This document shows, one piece after another, positions 14,071 through 21,748 of a stretch of 50,326 nt of DNA. This DNA is from a virus. Where the stretch lies: IMG/VR virus record IMGVR_UViG_3300033156_000254, positions 1 to 50,326 of that record, one strand, 5' to 3'. Positions within the stretch are counted from its first letter, which is position 1. Every line of letters begins with the position of its first letter. The position numbers and the translations under genes were made by a program. The notes under the pieces were generated by a model. That model was not told the DNA's origin. It did no database searches and saw only the letters and a list, made by a program, of their open reading frames with translations.

Positions 14071-14080
14071 CGACCGCCCC
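14071..14080 (-). repeat. GGGGCGGTCG motif, the only perfect minus-strand copy
   Basis: CGACCGCCCC on the top strand, 21 bases before ATG 14101. It pairs with 14028-14037. Confidence 0.85.
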
Positions 14081-14100
14081 ACCACCCAAAGGGGGACGGC

Positions 14101-14985
14101 ATGTTTGAGCTGATCGATTGCACGGAGAACCCGGTGGGGTTAATAGCTGCTTGTGCTAGAGTTTCCCATAATTCGTTTGCGGTTTCATCTCCCCAGAATA
14201 ACGCCCGGCTAGTGAGCAAACTAATTGAGCTTGGACACCTTTCATCTCTAGAGTTTGCCAGAGCCACCTTCTATGTTAGCCCTAACGGGTTCCGGCAAGT
14301 TCGAGAAGAAGTGGTGGAGATGATGGCAGATAGTCACGGATGGGCTGCATCATTGGATCGTGGTGCTGTCTATATCACTTTGAATGCAAGGACCATATAT
14401 GAGTTACTACAACGGCGTAGTGACTTAGTAGGCGATATGGTGTCCTTGCTCCCCGGGCCATGGAAAGCCTTACTAGAAGGGAATCCCGAGCCAGCTCCTG
14501 TGGTAGACGGCAATGTATATCTCATGGATGTTTACAAGCCCCCCGTGCCCGCCAGATTTCTGCCACGCCACAGCTATGCTACAGTACACTTCCGGCGGAT
14601 TTCCCGGATTGTGGCTAATCAGATAGTGCGTCACAGGATCGCTAGCTATATGCAAGAATCTCAACGGTACTGCTATGCCACAAAGAATGGGGTCAAAGTT
14701 CCTCCTAGTATAAATAATTCACATCATACGGGCACATTCTTCGCTGCGGTGGCTTATGCGGAAAAAGCATATACCAGGTTAATAGAAGCTGGAGTGCCTA
14801 AAGAAGATGCCCGGTTCATTTATCCCTTGGGGGCTAAAACCAACCTTATTGCGAGTATGAGCATAGAGATGTGGAAACATTTCATCGAATTAAGGGCGTC
14901 TCCGAGTGCTCAATGGGAAATACGAAAGTTGGCTGAGGGGCTACGAGAGGTGATAGTTCAGAAAATGGGGGTGACTTTATCGTGA
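14101..14985 (+). CDS. thyX: ThyX-family flavin-dependent thymidylate synthase, divergent
   Basis: 294 residues from ATG 14101 (GGGGG upstream; the frame is open from 14023 but that part is the stem-loop leader). The ThyX signature RHR-X7-S is at residues 177-187 (RHRIASYMQES), with DARFIYPL and LRASPSAQWEIR following, so fold and dUMP site are kept. Two things differ from the family as I remember it: about 100 extra residues lie between GHLSSLEFA and RHR, and the usual flavin-contact N-x-R before HF..LR reads S-I-E (residues 254-256). With the hypermodification operon at 28 kb, it may make 5-hydroxymethyl-dUMP in place of dTMP. That is inference. Confidence 0.85.
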   Translation: MFELIDCTENPVGLIAACARVSHNSFAVSSPQNNARLVSKLIELGHLSSLEFARATFYVSPNGFRQVREEVVEMMADSHGWAASLDRGAVYITLNARTIYELLQRRSDLVGDMVSLLPGPWKALLEGNPEPAPVVDGNVYLMDVYKPPVPARFLPRHSYATVHFRRISRIVANQIVRHRIASYMQESQRYCYATKNGVKVPPSINNSHHTGTFFAAVAYAEKAYTRLIEAGVPKEDARFIYPLGAKTNLIASMSIEMWKHFIELRASPSAQWEIRKLAEGLREVIVQKMGVTLS

Positions 14986-15248
14986 TGAACAAAGAATCTA
15001 AAAAGTCAACTGTGGAAGTTGAGGAAGCATTGAAGGAGGCCCTGCAGCTGGCAGTAGATCGGCTACAAAAGGGAAGTATGAGATATGCCAAACTAGTTGA
15101 TCAGATAGCCGATGCTATACCTGAGCCAATAGAAATTAAAAGGGCAGCCAGGCTTACTGTTGCTTGTGGGGCTGTGCTTCAGTTGATTGCCTGGGGCTAT
15201 GCAACAGTTGACGGCCATGGAAATGTGTCGTTGGGGGAGGCGAAATGA
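14985..15248 (+). CDS. small helical protein, unknown
   Basis: 87 residues from ATG 14985 (GTG 14982 gives one more). Residues 10-40 are a helix (VEVEEALKEALQLAVDRLQK), followed by AARLTVACGAVLQLIAWGYA, a weakly hydrophobic helix. Overlaps ThyX by one base and the next gene by 4, so it is in the ThyX transcript. Confidence 0.5.
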   Translation: MNKESKKSTVEVEEALKEALQLAVDRLQKGSMRYAKLVDQIADAIPEPIEIKRAARLTVACGAVLQLIAWGYATVDGHGNVSLGEAK

Positions 15249-15622
15249 CCCGCGAAGAGATCTTGCGGATGGAAGCCGGTCCGGAATGGGACCGGCTGGT
15301 AGCTGAGCAAATAATGGGATGGTCCGAAGGAAAGCACTTTGAGGTGGGTGACTTTGGAGTAGTCAAGCTTGGCGAAGTCATTGACATCTGGTCCCCCTCC
15401 ACCGACATTGCGGCGGCAATGGAAGTTGTACAAAAGCTTTTAGAGAAACGATTGAGGGTGTCTATGTACAGCCCTTGGGGAGATCGGAACGAACCCTACG
15501 CTATACCTGAGTGGACGGTTTTTGTTTTGAGCAATCATGGCTTGGGCATAGAGATGGGGGGAGAGACCCTTCCCCTCGCCATTTGCCGCGCTGCCTTGAT
15601 TGCACTGGAGCAGAGCGAATGA
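15245..15622 (+). CDS. phage ABA sandwich-domain protein
   Basis: 125 residues. The order of elements, MEAGPEWDRLVAEQIMGW, then WSPSTDIAAAMEVVQKL, then ETLPLAICRAALIALE, is typical of the small phage ABA sandwich family (function unknown, common in accessory regions). Coupled to both neighbours by 4-base overlaps. Confidence 0.7.
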   Translation: MTREEILRMEAGPEWDRLVAEQIMGWSEGKHFEVGDFGVVKLGEVIDIWSPSTDIAAAMEVVQKLLEKRLRVSMYSPWGDRNEPYAIPEWTVFVLSNHGLGIEMGGETLPLAICRAALIALEQSE

Positions 15623-15858
15623 CAGTTATATTTGTGTTTGCCGGGATCGGGGCTTTCGTACTCTATGGAGTCATCGGCGGCCTGATAGCACGGCTCACGT
15701 CCGCAAGAATAGATGATGACTGGACAGTCCTCTGTTGTGTGGCGTGGCCAGTGCTTTTTCTACTCGTAATCCCGGGCCTATTTTTCGTGCTCTATCAGAT
15801 TGGGAAATGGGTATTTATGTACGGGAGAGACAGGGAGGAGACCGCGAGTGAACCGTGA
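15619..15858 (+). CDS. small two-span membrane protein
   Basis: 79 residues. Two hydrophobic segments (VIFVFAGIGAFVLYGVIGGL; VLCCVAWPVLFLLVIPGLFF) with a short polar loop and a charged C-terminus (YGRDREETASEP). Could change the host envelope. No family recognised. Confidence 0.55.
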   Translation: MTVIFVFAGIGAFVLYGVIGGLIARLTSARIDDDWTVLCCVAWPVLFLLVIPGLFFVLYQIGKWVFMYGRDREETASEP

Positions 15859-16234
15859 ACGTATCCTGCGGCGGCTTGAGGAGATCGAGAGACGGGTAAC
15901 GAAGACGACGCCGGGGCCATGGAGATTAGCGGGACATGTTGTTGAACCACTAGGGTCCTCTCAAGTTATCAGGTGCGGCGACCGAATTGACGTTTGGAAC
16001 GATGAAAGTTATGCAAATGCCGAATTCATTGCTCATAGCCGGGAGGACATGTTCTGGTTGCGTCAACTAGTGCGGAGGCTTCTGGCAGTAGCCGAGGCGG
16101 CGGAAACGATGGCGAATATGCCGCTGACACATGCTTATGAAGATGAAGCATGCATTGCCCAAAATCGTTTGCGCCAAGTCCTGACTGCATTGGAGGAGGA
16201 GCAATATGAGCGGAAAGTTGGGGAGGATGCGTAG
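15848..16234 (+). CDS. TPGPW-family accessory protein, copy 1
   Basis: 128 residues from GTG 15848 (SD GGGAGGAG). Opens with ILRRLEEIERRVTKTTPGPW and later ANAEFIAHSREDMFWLRQLV, the hallmark of the widespread Ea22-like / TPGPW phage accessory family. It is a paralogue of the gene at 16417. Function unknown. These genes sit in early accessory blocks. Confidence 0.7.
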   Translation: MNRERILRRLEEIERRVTKTTPGPWRLAGHVVEPLGSSQVIRCGDRIDVWNDESYANAEFIAHSREDMFWLRQLVRRLLAVAEAAETMANMPLTHAYEDEACIAQNRLRQVLTALEEEQYERKVGEDA

Positions 16235-16457
16235 GGAGGCCATTCAGGATCTGTTGGATCGGATAGAGAAACTAGAGGCAGTGGCCGGAGCGGCACGGAG
16301 GGTGCAATTGTTATTGCATCGTCAATTTGAGTGGCAGACCCTCGAAAGAGAAATGCCTGGATTATTAGGCGCGATGATGGACTTAGGAAAAGCCCTCAGA
16401 GCGTTGGAAGAGGTGAATGATGAATCAAGAGATCCTCAAGCGGCTCGAAGAGATTGA
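16206..16457 (+). CDS. small helical protein, unknown
   Basis: 83 residues, SD GGAGGAG. Helical throughout (AIQDLLDRIEKLEAVAGAAR; LLGAMMDLGKALRALEEV). Lies between the two TPGPW paralogues and overlaps both, by 29 and 41 bases. Looks like the C-terminal helical half of a TPGPW protein, so it may be a split relative. Confidence 0.5.
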   Translation: MSGKLGRMRREAIQDLLDRIEKLEAVAGAARRVQLLLHRQFEWQTLEREMPGLLGAMMDLGKALRALEEVNDESRDPQAARRD

Positions 16458-16857
16458 AGCTCGGGCGGCCAAAGCGACGCCAGGGCCGTGGAAGTGGGAT
16501 GAAATCCCTGAAGATGGCGCGGGCAGGTATTGGGGGCTATGGTCGCAGAACAGATGGCTGTCAGACCCTGAAGTGCTTGGCCCATATCCAGAGGATGAGG
16601 ACTGTCTTTCCGTTGAAGTGCGCCAGGCAGATGCTGACTTCATCGCTGCGTGCCGTGAGGATAACCCTTGGCTGTGCCAAGTTGTGCGAGAGCTGTTTGC
16701 ACGATTAGAGCGGTCGGAAGCGGTGGTCGAGGCAGCACGGGCTTATGTGGCACTGGGAAGGCAGTTTGAAACAGTCGATCCGATCAAAGAGTCAGCCAAA
16801 CGGTTCCAGGCGCTGGAGGAAGCCCTCGCAGCATTGGAGGAGGGAACCGATGACTAG
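16417..16857 (+). CDS. TPGPW-family accessory protein, copy 2
   Basis: 146 residues from ATG 16417 (or 16420). ILKRLEEIEARAAKATPGPW and ADADFIAACREDNPWLCQVV align with copy 1. The C-terminus adds a helix (RFQALEEALAALEE). Tandem paralogy suggests local duplication of an accessory gene. Confidence 0.65.
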   Translation: MMNQEILKRLEEIEARAAKATPGPWKWDEIPEDGAGRYWGLWSQNRWLSDPEVLGPYPEDEDCLSVEVRQADADFIAACREDNPWLCQVVRELFARLERSEAVVEAARAYVALGRQFETVDPIKESAKRFQALEEALAALEEGTDD

Positions 16858-17368
16858 GCTACATTTAATATTTGAACGCTTTCGGTGTCCTACTAGCATT
16901 ACGCTCAAAGAGACAGAGCTTTGCTTTCCTCCCGAGATTGGTGCTGCTATCACTGAGGGAAAAACTATCCAGGAGATACCCAAGCACGTAGATACGGTGG
17001 AGATGTTTGAGTTGCCGGAGGCCATATCGGTATACGTTGAGTCTGACAAGCCAATTGAACCTAAGCGAAAGCGGCTGGAGGTCCGGGAGTGGCGTGCTCG
17101 GGTCTGTGTACCGGACATTGCAGGGGCCTTGGACTATGCCGTAACTCATTTGGAGAATGAATGCCGTCAAGAGTTTGCTCGCTATCATCGCATCTTCCTG
17201 GGGAATACGGCGCTAAAGATGAGGATAGACCGCCTGCTTACATGGTCTCTGAGGAGCAAATTGCGTTACTGGTGGTTGCGTCTTACAGGGCGTTCCGTGA
17301 ACTTTCAGACCTTTCCAGGGCACAACGAGATTACCTACACGGTCTTGGTCAGGGCAGCGGTGGAATAG
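16850..17368 (+). CDS. hypothetical protein
   Basis: 172 residues from ATG 16850, overlapping the preceding gene by 8 bases. Mixed alpha/beta, basic C-terminus (LRSKLRYWWLRLTGRSVNFQ). No motif recognised. SD GGAGGAGGG lies at the proper distance, which supports the call. Confidence 0.5.
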   Translation: MTRLHLIFERFRCPTSITLKETELCFPPEIGAAITEGKTIQEIPKHVDTVEMFELPEAISVYVESDKPIEPKRKRLEVREWRARVCVPDIAGALDYAVTHLENECRQEFARYHRIFLGNTALKMRIDRLLTWSLRSKLRYWWLRLTGRSVNFQTFPGHNEITYTVLVRAAVE

Positions 17369-17379
17369 GAGGAGGGCGA

Positions 17380-17814
17380 ATGCTAGTAAAAGTGTCTACT
17401 CCTAAAGGGACATTGTGGAGACAGACTCAGCTCAAAGAACTGATTCGGGAGGTTGATGCTTATAGGGGGCAACCCAAACCTGAAACGGTAAAGAAGTTGG
17501 CAGAGAAATATGGCGATACCGAAGAGTTTGTGTGGAGTCTGTTTCGCACACGCTGCTATAGGCAGAGCATGAAATGGAGAAAGCTTAGAGAATCTGCTCG
17601 GACCGCTGCAGCGCACCGCATTCAGGATAGCAAAGATAGGTGGCTTCGGGAAGAAATAGAATATTTGTACGCCAACTGGCAGTACATGGCCGATGAAGAG
17701 CTTGCCAGAGCGATAAGTGACCTTCCCTGTAACCGAGCACGAGGAAAGGCAAGGAACCGCAATGCGGTGGCCAAGAAGCGTTGCGATTTGGGATTGAGAA
17801 AGAGAGGGGCGTGA
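17380..17814 (+). CDS. helix-turn-helix-like DNA-binding protein, unknown
   Basis: 144 residues from ATG 17380, SD GGAGGAGGG. Basic and helical. PETVKKLAEKYGDTEEFVWS and WQYMADEELARAISDL, then NRNAVAKKRCDLGLRKRG, look like two helix-turn-helix units of the kind in GcrA/Myb-like phage regulators. The frame from 17161 overlaps its neighbour and was not used. Confidence 0.5.
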   Translation: MLVKVSTPKGTLWRQTQLKELIREVDAYRGQPKPETVKKLAEKYGDTEEFVWSLFRTRCYRQSMKWRKLRESARTAAAHRIQDSKDRWLREEIEYLYANWQYMADEELARAISDLPCNRARGKARNRNAVAKKRCDLGLRKRGA

Positions 17815-17818
17815 TGGA

Positions 17819-18028
17819 ATGGAACCGTCCATGAGCGAAACTCGTGTCTGCCCTCGATGTGGAAAGCGGATGATCAAACGTTACGAACCGCGCGTACTGG
17901 CTTCATATCCACCGCAATATCCTTGGTTCTGGTGGTGCAAGTGTGGCCATACTGAAGAGGGAGGAATCGATCGAGGGATGACGGATGAGGAGGTCTACGA
18001 AAGACTGTGGGAGGAAGCTAACAAATGA
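17819..18028 (+). CDS. zinc-ribbon small protein
   Basis: 69 residues (ATG 17819; ATG 17831 is an alternative). CPRCGKRM and WCKCGHTEEG are two knuckles 27 residues apart. The C-terminus is acidic. One of several tiny zinc-binding proteins in this phage. Confidence 0.6.
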   Translation: MEPSMSETRVCPRCGKRMIKRYEPRVLASYPPQYPWFWWCKCGHTEEGGIDRGMTDEEVYERLWEEANK

Positions 18029-18067
18029 GCGAAAGCGGCTGTGCGGCAGGAGAAAGGAGGGTGAGCC

Positions 18068-18406
18068 ATGAAAGCTTTTGCGGATATAGGTCGGCCTCTG
18101 GTGATCGAGCTTGAAGATGCTTCAGATCGGGTTGAGGCTGTACCAAATCAAGAGGGCGTATGCGCAGCCTGTGGGCGAAAGATACAGTTCGATTTTTCAG
18201 TCACAGATCGGTTTTGGCAGCAGGTAATGGGCGACAAACCGAAAGACTTGCGGCTGGACATGATCTGCATATCGTGTTTTGATAGATTCTGTCGCGAAAA
18301 AGGCATTCTTGATTGGGGCGAACATCTGCGAGCTGTCTACTATGTTGCACCCACATTTACGGTTCAGTTGAAACCGACGTTTTTGGTTCTCAAAAAGAGA
18401 AAATGA
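18068..18406 (+). CDS. small zinc-finger protein
   Basis: 112 residues, SD AAAGGAGGGTG. CAACGRKI and MICISCFDRFC are two C-x2-C pairs. The middle (DRFWQQVMGDKPKDLRLDMI) is charged. Unknown role. Confidence 0.6.
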   Translation: MKAFADIGRPLVIELEDASDRVEAVPNQEGVCAACGRKIQFDFSVTDRFWQQVMGDKPKDLRLDMICISCFDRFCREKGILDWGEHLRAVYYVAPTFTVQLKPTFLVLKKRK

Positions 18407-18481
18407 ACTGGACATTCTTTGCATACCCAGCCCTCTTGCTGCATGAAGAGATAATTGAAATACTGGAGGAGAGGAGGCACC

Positions 18482-18829
18482 ATGTACTTTCATGTAATGA
18501 GGAAGAAGCAATGGGAGAAGTTGCCGGAGGATTTGCGCCCACCGGCGGAGGAGATCATACAAGATTGTGTGAACTTCCTCCTTGTGGTCTTGTATTACCC
18601 GGATGGGGAGTTGCAGTACACGGTAGATATTGAACGGTTGGACCGGCTTGTGAAGAATCCAGGGTCGGTAAACTTTGGCGACCTGAAATGCACCAATGTG
18701 GAGCGTCGGAATGATGTGTATGTGGCGTACGTGTCGGAAGCCAGCCCTAGCGCGGATGGGCTCAAGCGTTACCTAGAAGAGTGGTTACATCGGTGGGGCT
18801 GGCCGGTAGTGGTCGAAACAGAATGGTAA
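18482..18829 (+). CDS. hypothetical protein
   Basis: 115 residues from ATG 18482 (SD GGAGAGGAGG; the frame from 18455 is unlikely). Pattern: basic start (MYFHVMRKKQWEKLPEDLRP), helix, two strands, helix (SADGLKRYLEEWLHRWGWPV). No known family. The 75 bases before it hold an open frame in another register that I do not call. Confidence 0.5.
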   Translation: MYFHVMRKKQWEKLPEDLRPPAEEIIQDCVNFLLVVLYYPDGELQYTVDIERLDRLVKNPGSVNFGDLKCTNVERRNDVYVAYVSEASPSADGLKRYLEEWLHRWGWPVVVETEW

Positions 18830-18837
18830 AGAGGACG

Positions 18838-18951
18838 ATGGTTAAGAAGAAATCGCTTGACCGAGCGATCGATGAGGACAAAGAGGAGACCAAACGAAAG
18901 CCCACTCTGCGCGAGTGGGCCAAATGGGCCGGGTATGATTGTGGAGAATGA
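18838..18951 (+). CDS. very small charged protein (37 residues)
   Basis: ATG 18838 to TGA 18949-18951, with AAAGAGG upstream, overlapping the next ATG. Sequence is very basic and acidic (KKKSLDRAIDEDKEETKRKP) and ends LREWAKWAGYDCGE. Tight junctions support it as a real small gene. Confidence 0.45.
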   Translation: MVKKKSLDRAIDEDKEETKRKPTLREWAKWAGYDCGE

Positions 18952-19172
18952 AAGGACTAACCGTGGGAACCAGATGGATCATTGACATAGTTTGTCCAAG
19001 CTGTGGAAGTCATGATGGGGCTTGCTGTACCCCCGAAACGGAAACATGGACGTGCCCGGTATGCGGGAAGGAGTATACGATCAATTGGGGGTTCAGCCTT
19101 GTGCCACTTTGCATGAAGACCGAAAGGGAGAAAAGCAGAGAGTTTGTAGAGCATTCTCGCGGCAAGATATAG
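18948..19172 (+). CDS. zinc-ribbon small protein
   Basis: 74 residues from ATG 18948 (ATGA overlap). IVCPSCGSHDGACC and WTCPVCGKEYTINWG give two knuckles of a zinc ribbon. The C-terminus carries a Cys and charged residues. Similar in size to the genes at 17819 and 25927 (minus). Confidence 0.6.
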   Translation: MKGLTVGTRWIIDIVCPSCGSHDGACCTPETETWTCPVCGKEYTINWGFSLVPLCMKTEREKSREFVEHSRGKI

Positions 19173-19181
19173 GGAGGTGAT

Positions 19182-19370
19182 ATGTATCCAATTATGAGGC
19201 GGTCGGACTTGCCGGCGATATTAAAAGATGTGCGCAAAGAGCGTGGAGCCACTTGGGGCAAGTGGGAACGAGGCAAGGAAGTCCCTTCTCGACATTACCG
19301 AAAGATACTGTGGGAGATGTTCGGTATCCGCATCATGTTTGGCCCACATGCAGATGGAGGGCTAGAATAG
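19182..19370 (+). CDS. truncated XRE-like protein
   Basis: 62 residues, SD GGGAGGTG. Its second half (TWGKWERGKEVPSRHYRKIL, then FGIRI) aligns with the last helices of the XRE protein at 7132 (TIYNWEKGRTRPSRPYRRIL, then LGIKI), but the helix-turn-helix region before it is missing. It may be a DNA-binding-deficient partner that dimerises or poisons the XRE protein, or a relic. GGCGGTCGG, a partial match to the start motif, lies in its 5' end. Confidence 0.5.
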   Translation: MYPIMRRSDLPAILKDVRKERGATWGKWERGKEVPSRHYRKILWEMFGIRIMFGPHADGGLE

Positions 19371-19376
19371 AACACG

Positions 19377-19976
19377 ATGAGAAAACTAGAAGAAGCCCTT
19401 AAAGAAGCGATCCGGGTTGAGTACGTGACCTCACCGGAGCGGCCATCACTGCGGGCACTTGCCGCAAAGTATGGTGTGGCTATCCGCACAGTCGAAAAAT
19501 ATTCCGCACAAGAGCAATGGAGGGCACAGAGAGAATCATACTGGAGAACTACGGTTGTGGATAATCTCAAACAAAGTGCTAGGCAAAACGCGGCCCGGGC
19601 CGTTAGGGCCAATGAATCTGAAAGAGAGCGGACCGCCAAAGTTATCAAGTGGCTGAGAGATTACTTGGTGGGGCTAGCGCGGGAAGTGGGTCGTGGCCTG
19701 GTCCCTACGGCCAATGATCCCCAGGAGACGATTCAGGAGATACGCAGAGCATGGGCACAGTTGCCAGCTGCTACGCGTGCGAGGTTACTGCCCCAGATTG
19801 TGCGCACGGCGGGAGAATTGATACGGATCGAGCAATTACTGATGGGGGAGCCCACAGAGCGAATAGAGATGACAGAGCGGCCAATAGAGGTCACAGATGA
19901 GGAAGCAGAGGTACTCCAACGGGTGTGGCGCAGGGCAACGATGATGGCCAAGGGGGAAGAGAATGCCGGTGATTAG
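19377..19976 (+). CDS. terminase small subunit
   Basis: 199 residues. RPSLRALAAKYGVAIRTVEK is a helix-turn-helix typical of small terminases, followed by W-rich helices (AQEQWRAQRESYW) and a long helical region. It overlaps the large terminase gene by 14 bases. It would recognise the packaging site. Confidence 0.75.
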   Translation: MRKLEEALKEAIRVEYVTSPERPSLRALAAKYGVAIRTVEKYSAQEQWRAQRESYWRTTVVDNLKQSARQNAARAVRANESERERTAKVIKWLRDYLVGLAREVGRGLVPTANDPQETIQEIRRAWAQLPAATRARLLPQIVRTAGELIRIEQLLMGEPTERIEMTERPIEVTDEEAEVLQRVWRRATMMAKGEENAGD

Positions 19977-21507
19977 TCCGGTTGCTGTAGCTCAACGCAT
20001 ACGAGCCCTGGAAGGGACTACCCCTCTCTGGTGGGCTGTAGCACATCGGCGAATGCCGGATGGCGGGGCGTACAGCATTGCAGATGAGCCGTTCCGCCAG
20101 CCGTATCTCATGGCGGTATACGAGGCCATGGGCGCACTCTTACCTGGTGGGCGCATTGTGGTGATGAAGTGTGCTCAGAGTGGTTGGACCGAAGCAGCCT
20201 TAAACTTCACATTCTGGTTTATGGACAGACGGCAAGAGGGCGTGCTGTACATGCTCCCCACGGATCGCCAGCTTTCAGATTTCGCCCAAGCTCGGGTAAA
20301 CAAAGCGATCAAACTGTCTCCCTACCTCAAGCACGCATTTACGGACACAGATAACGTAGGGCTCAAGATTGGGTTTGGGCAGTCTCTGTATCTGCGCGGT
20401 GCTAACTCAAAGCAAAAACTGCTTGAGATTCCGGTCGGTGCCTTGGTGCGAGATGAGTTTGGGGCCATGGACCCCGAGGGGCGCGAGCAAGCAGAATCTC
20501 GTTTGGGCGCTAGCCGGTACAAGTACAAAGTTGACCTTTCGAACCCACAGTTTCCCGAATCCGGGATCCATCTGGCTTACCTAGAAGGCACGCAGGAAGT
20601 TTGGGAGATTGAGTGCCCAGAGTGCGGGGCAAGAGCCGAACCGCGTTGGCCGGATAGTATTGACCCTGGGAAACCGGAAAGTATTGTCTGCCCCGAGTGC
20701 GGATGCCCTATTGATAAGTATTCGGGTAAGTGGCGGGCACTTAATCCGGATGCCCCCTATCGGTCATTTAGAATGTCGCAGCTCATATCCCCCACGGTGC
20801 GACCTTGGGAGTTGATGGAGCTTTGGAAAGAGGCCAAGGGAGACGCCACCAAGATGCAGGTGTTTTACAACTTTCACCTTGGCCTGCCGTATGCCCAAGA
20901 AGGGGCACGAATAGACGAGCAAGCATTCAGGGCTCTGCCAAGAGGCGGCCAGATGGCTCTTAGCTCTGATCGGCCAACGGTCATGGGGGTTGATGTGGGG
21001 GCTGTGCTTCATGTGTGGATACGACGCATAGAGGGGGGTACGGTATGGACAGGAACGTGTGACTGGCATGAGCTGGAAAGAAAAATGCAGGCGTACAACG
21101 TTCAGATGTGCGGCATTGATGCGATGCCAGAGACAACTAAGGCAAAAGAGTTTGCCAGAAGGTTCCCCGGGCGCGTCGTGCTTATACGCTACCATACTAG
21201 CCCAACGGCGATTGGGGGGAAACAGACACAGGAGGATGGGGTAACGATTATCACGGTCCCTCGGACAGAGGCGATGGACCGTGCTTTTGCCCGCATACTG
21301 AACAAGGAAGAATCAGTGCCCGAGGATCTGCCAGAGGAGGTGATCAAACATTTCCGGGTGCTAACTAGGCAGATCGTCCGGGGCGGTGGAAAGGAGTACG
21401 CATCTTGGGTAGAGAGCGGGCCGGATCACTATGCCCACGCATTTACGTATTCTGAGGTGGTTCGGGACGAAAGGCCAATTTGGCAACGGGTACAGTTGTT
21501 TGTCTGA
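19963..21507 (+). CDS. terminase large subunit, GpA type
   Basis: 514 residues. ATPase: FRQPYLMAVYEAM, then VVMKCAQSGWTEAALNF (Walker A-like, as in lambda gpA), VLYMLPTDRQL, and GALVRDEFGAMD (Walker B). Two zinc-ribbon halves follow (CPECGARAEP; VCPECGCPI). The nuclease half starts VMGVDVGA with later acidic residues (MCGIDAMPE; DHYAHAF). This GpA family packages DNA from concatemers into the procapsid. It is 514 residues where lambda gpA is 641, as in many phages of the group. Confidence 0.9.
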   Translation: MPVISPVAVAQRIRALEGTTPLWWAVAHRRMPDGGAYSIADEPFRQPYLMAVYEAMGALLPGGRIVVMKCAQSGWTEAALNFTFWFMDRRQEGVLYMLPTDRQLSDFAQARVNKAIKLSPYLKHAFTDTDNVGLKIGFGQSLYLRGANSKQKLLEIPVGALVRDEFGAMDPEGREQAESRLGASRYKYKVDLSNPQFPESGIHLAYLEGTQEVWEIECPECGARAEPRWPDSIDPGKPESIVCPECGCPIDKYSGKWRALNPDAPYRSFRMSQLISPTVRPWELMELWKEAKGDATKMQVFYNFHLGLPYAQEGARIDEQAFRALPRGGQMALSSDRPTVMGVDVGAVLHVWIRRIEGGTVWTGTCDWHELERKMQAYNVQMCGIDAMPETTKAKEFARRFPGRVVLIRYHTSPTAIGGKQTQEDGVTIITVPRTEAMDRAFARILNKEESVPEDLPEEVIKHFRVLTRQIVRGGGKEYASWVESGPDHYAHAFTYSEVVRDERPIWQRVQLFV

Positions 21508-21528
21508 TTGGTCCAGATTGTGTAGAAT
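21500..21528 (+). promoter_or_regulatory. sigma70-type promoter after the terminase gene
   Basis: TTGTCT (21500-21505), 17-base spacer, TAGAAT (21523-21528). The GGGGGCGGTCGG motif begins at about +3 of the predicted transcript, as at the ThyX promoter. Confidence 0.7.
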
Positions 21529-21537
21529 GTGACCAGA

Positions 21538-21549
21538 GGGGGCGGTCGG
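21538..21549 (+). repeat. GGGGCGGTCG start-associated copy
   Basis: GGGGGCGGTCGG ends one base before the TTG start at 21551. No other SD. Confidence 0.85.
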
Positions 21550-21550
21550 T

Positions 21551-21748
21551 TTGTATGCAAAGATCGTTAGGAAAGCTTGTCTGAATCCCCAGATTACTAT
21601 TAGTGCTGAACCTGGACAATGGGCGATTGTTTTGCAGCCCACATCGGATCTCATAGAGGTTGTCGAGCATGTGCTGGAAGAGGCGGGCTTTGAAGTATGC
21701 GCTGGGGATGAGGGGATAATTGTTTTTCCTGGAGGGACCCATGCCTAA
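21551..21748 (+). CDS. small protein with TTG start, unknown
   Basis: 65 residues. The in-frame start is TTG 21551; the ATG at 21555 is out of frame. Strand-helix-strand pattern (ITISAEPGQWAIVLQP; EVVEHVLEEAGFEV; EGIIVFPGG). It heads a short operon of membrane and small proteins under its own promoter. Confidence 0.5.
   Translation: MYAKIVRKACLNPQITISAEPGQWAIVLQPTSDLIEVVEHVLEEAGFEVCAGDEGIIVFPGGTHA

Larger units (their letters stand above)
14028..14080 (+). promoter_or_regulatory. ThyX leader stem-loop built from inverted motif copies
   Basis: GGGGCGGTCG and CGACCGCCCC form a perfect 10-bp stem around 33 bases. The loop contains ATCACCTCCTTTTT, which matches the 3' end of 16S rRNA (anti-SD) and can pair with SD sites. 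Read on the other strand, the loop gives AAAAAGGAGGTGAT. It may be a translational control element for ThyX. Confidence 0.55.

Noticed and set aside
18403-18633. A 76-residue frame starting ATGA at 18403
   Set aside because: Most of it lies out of frame inside the better-supported gene at 18482. The unique first 26 codons have no recognisable feature.
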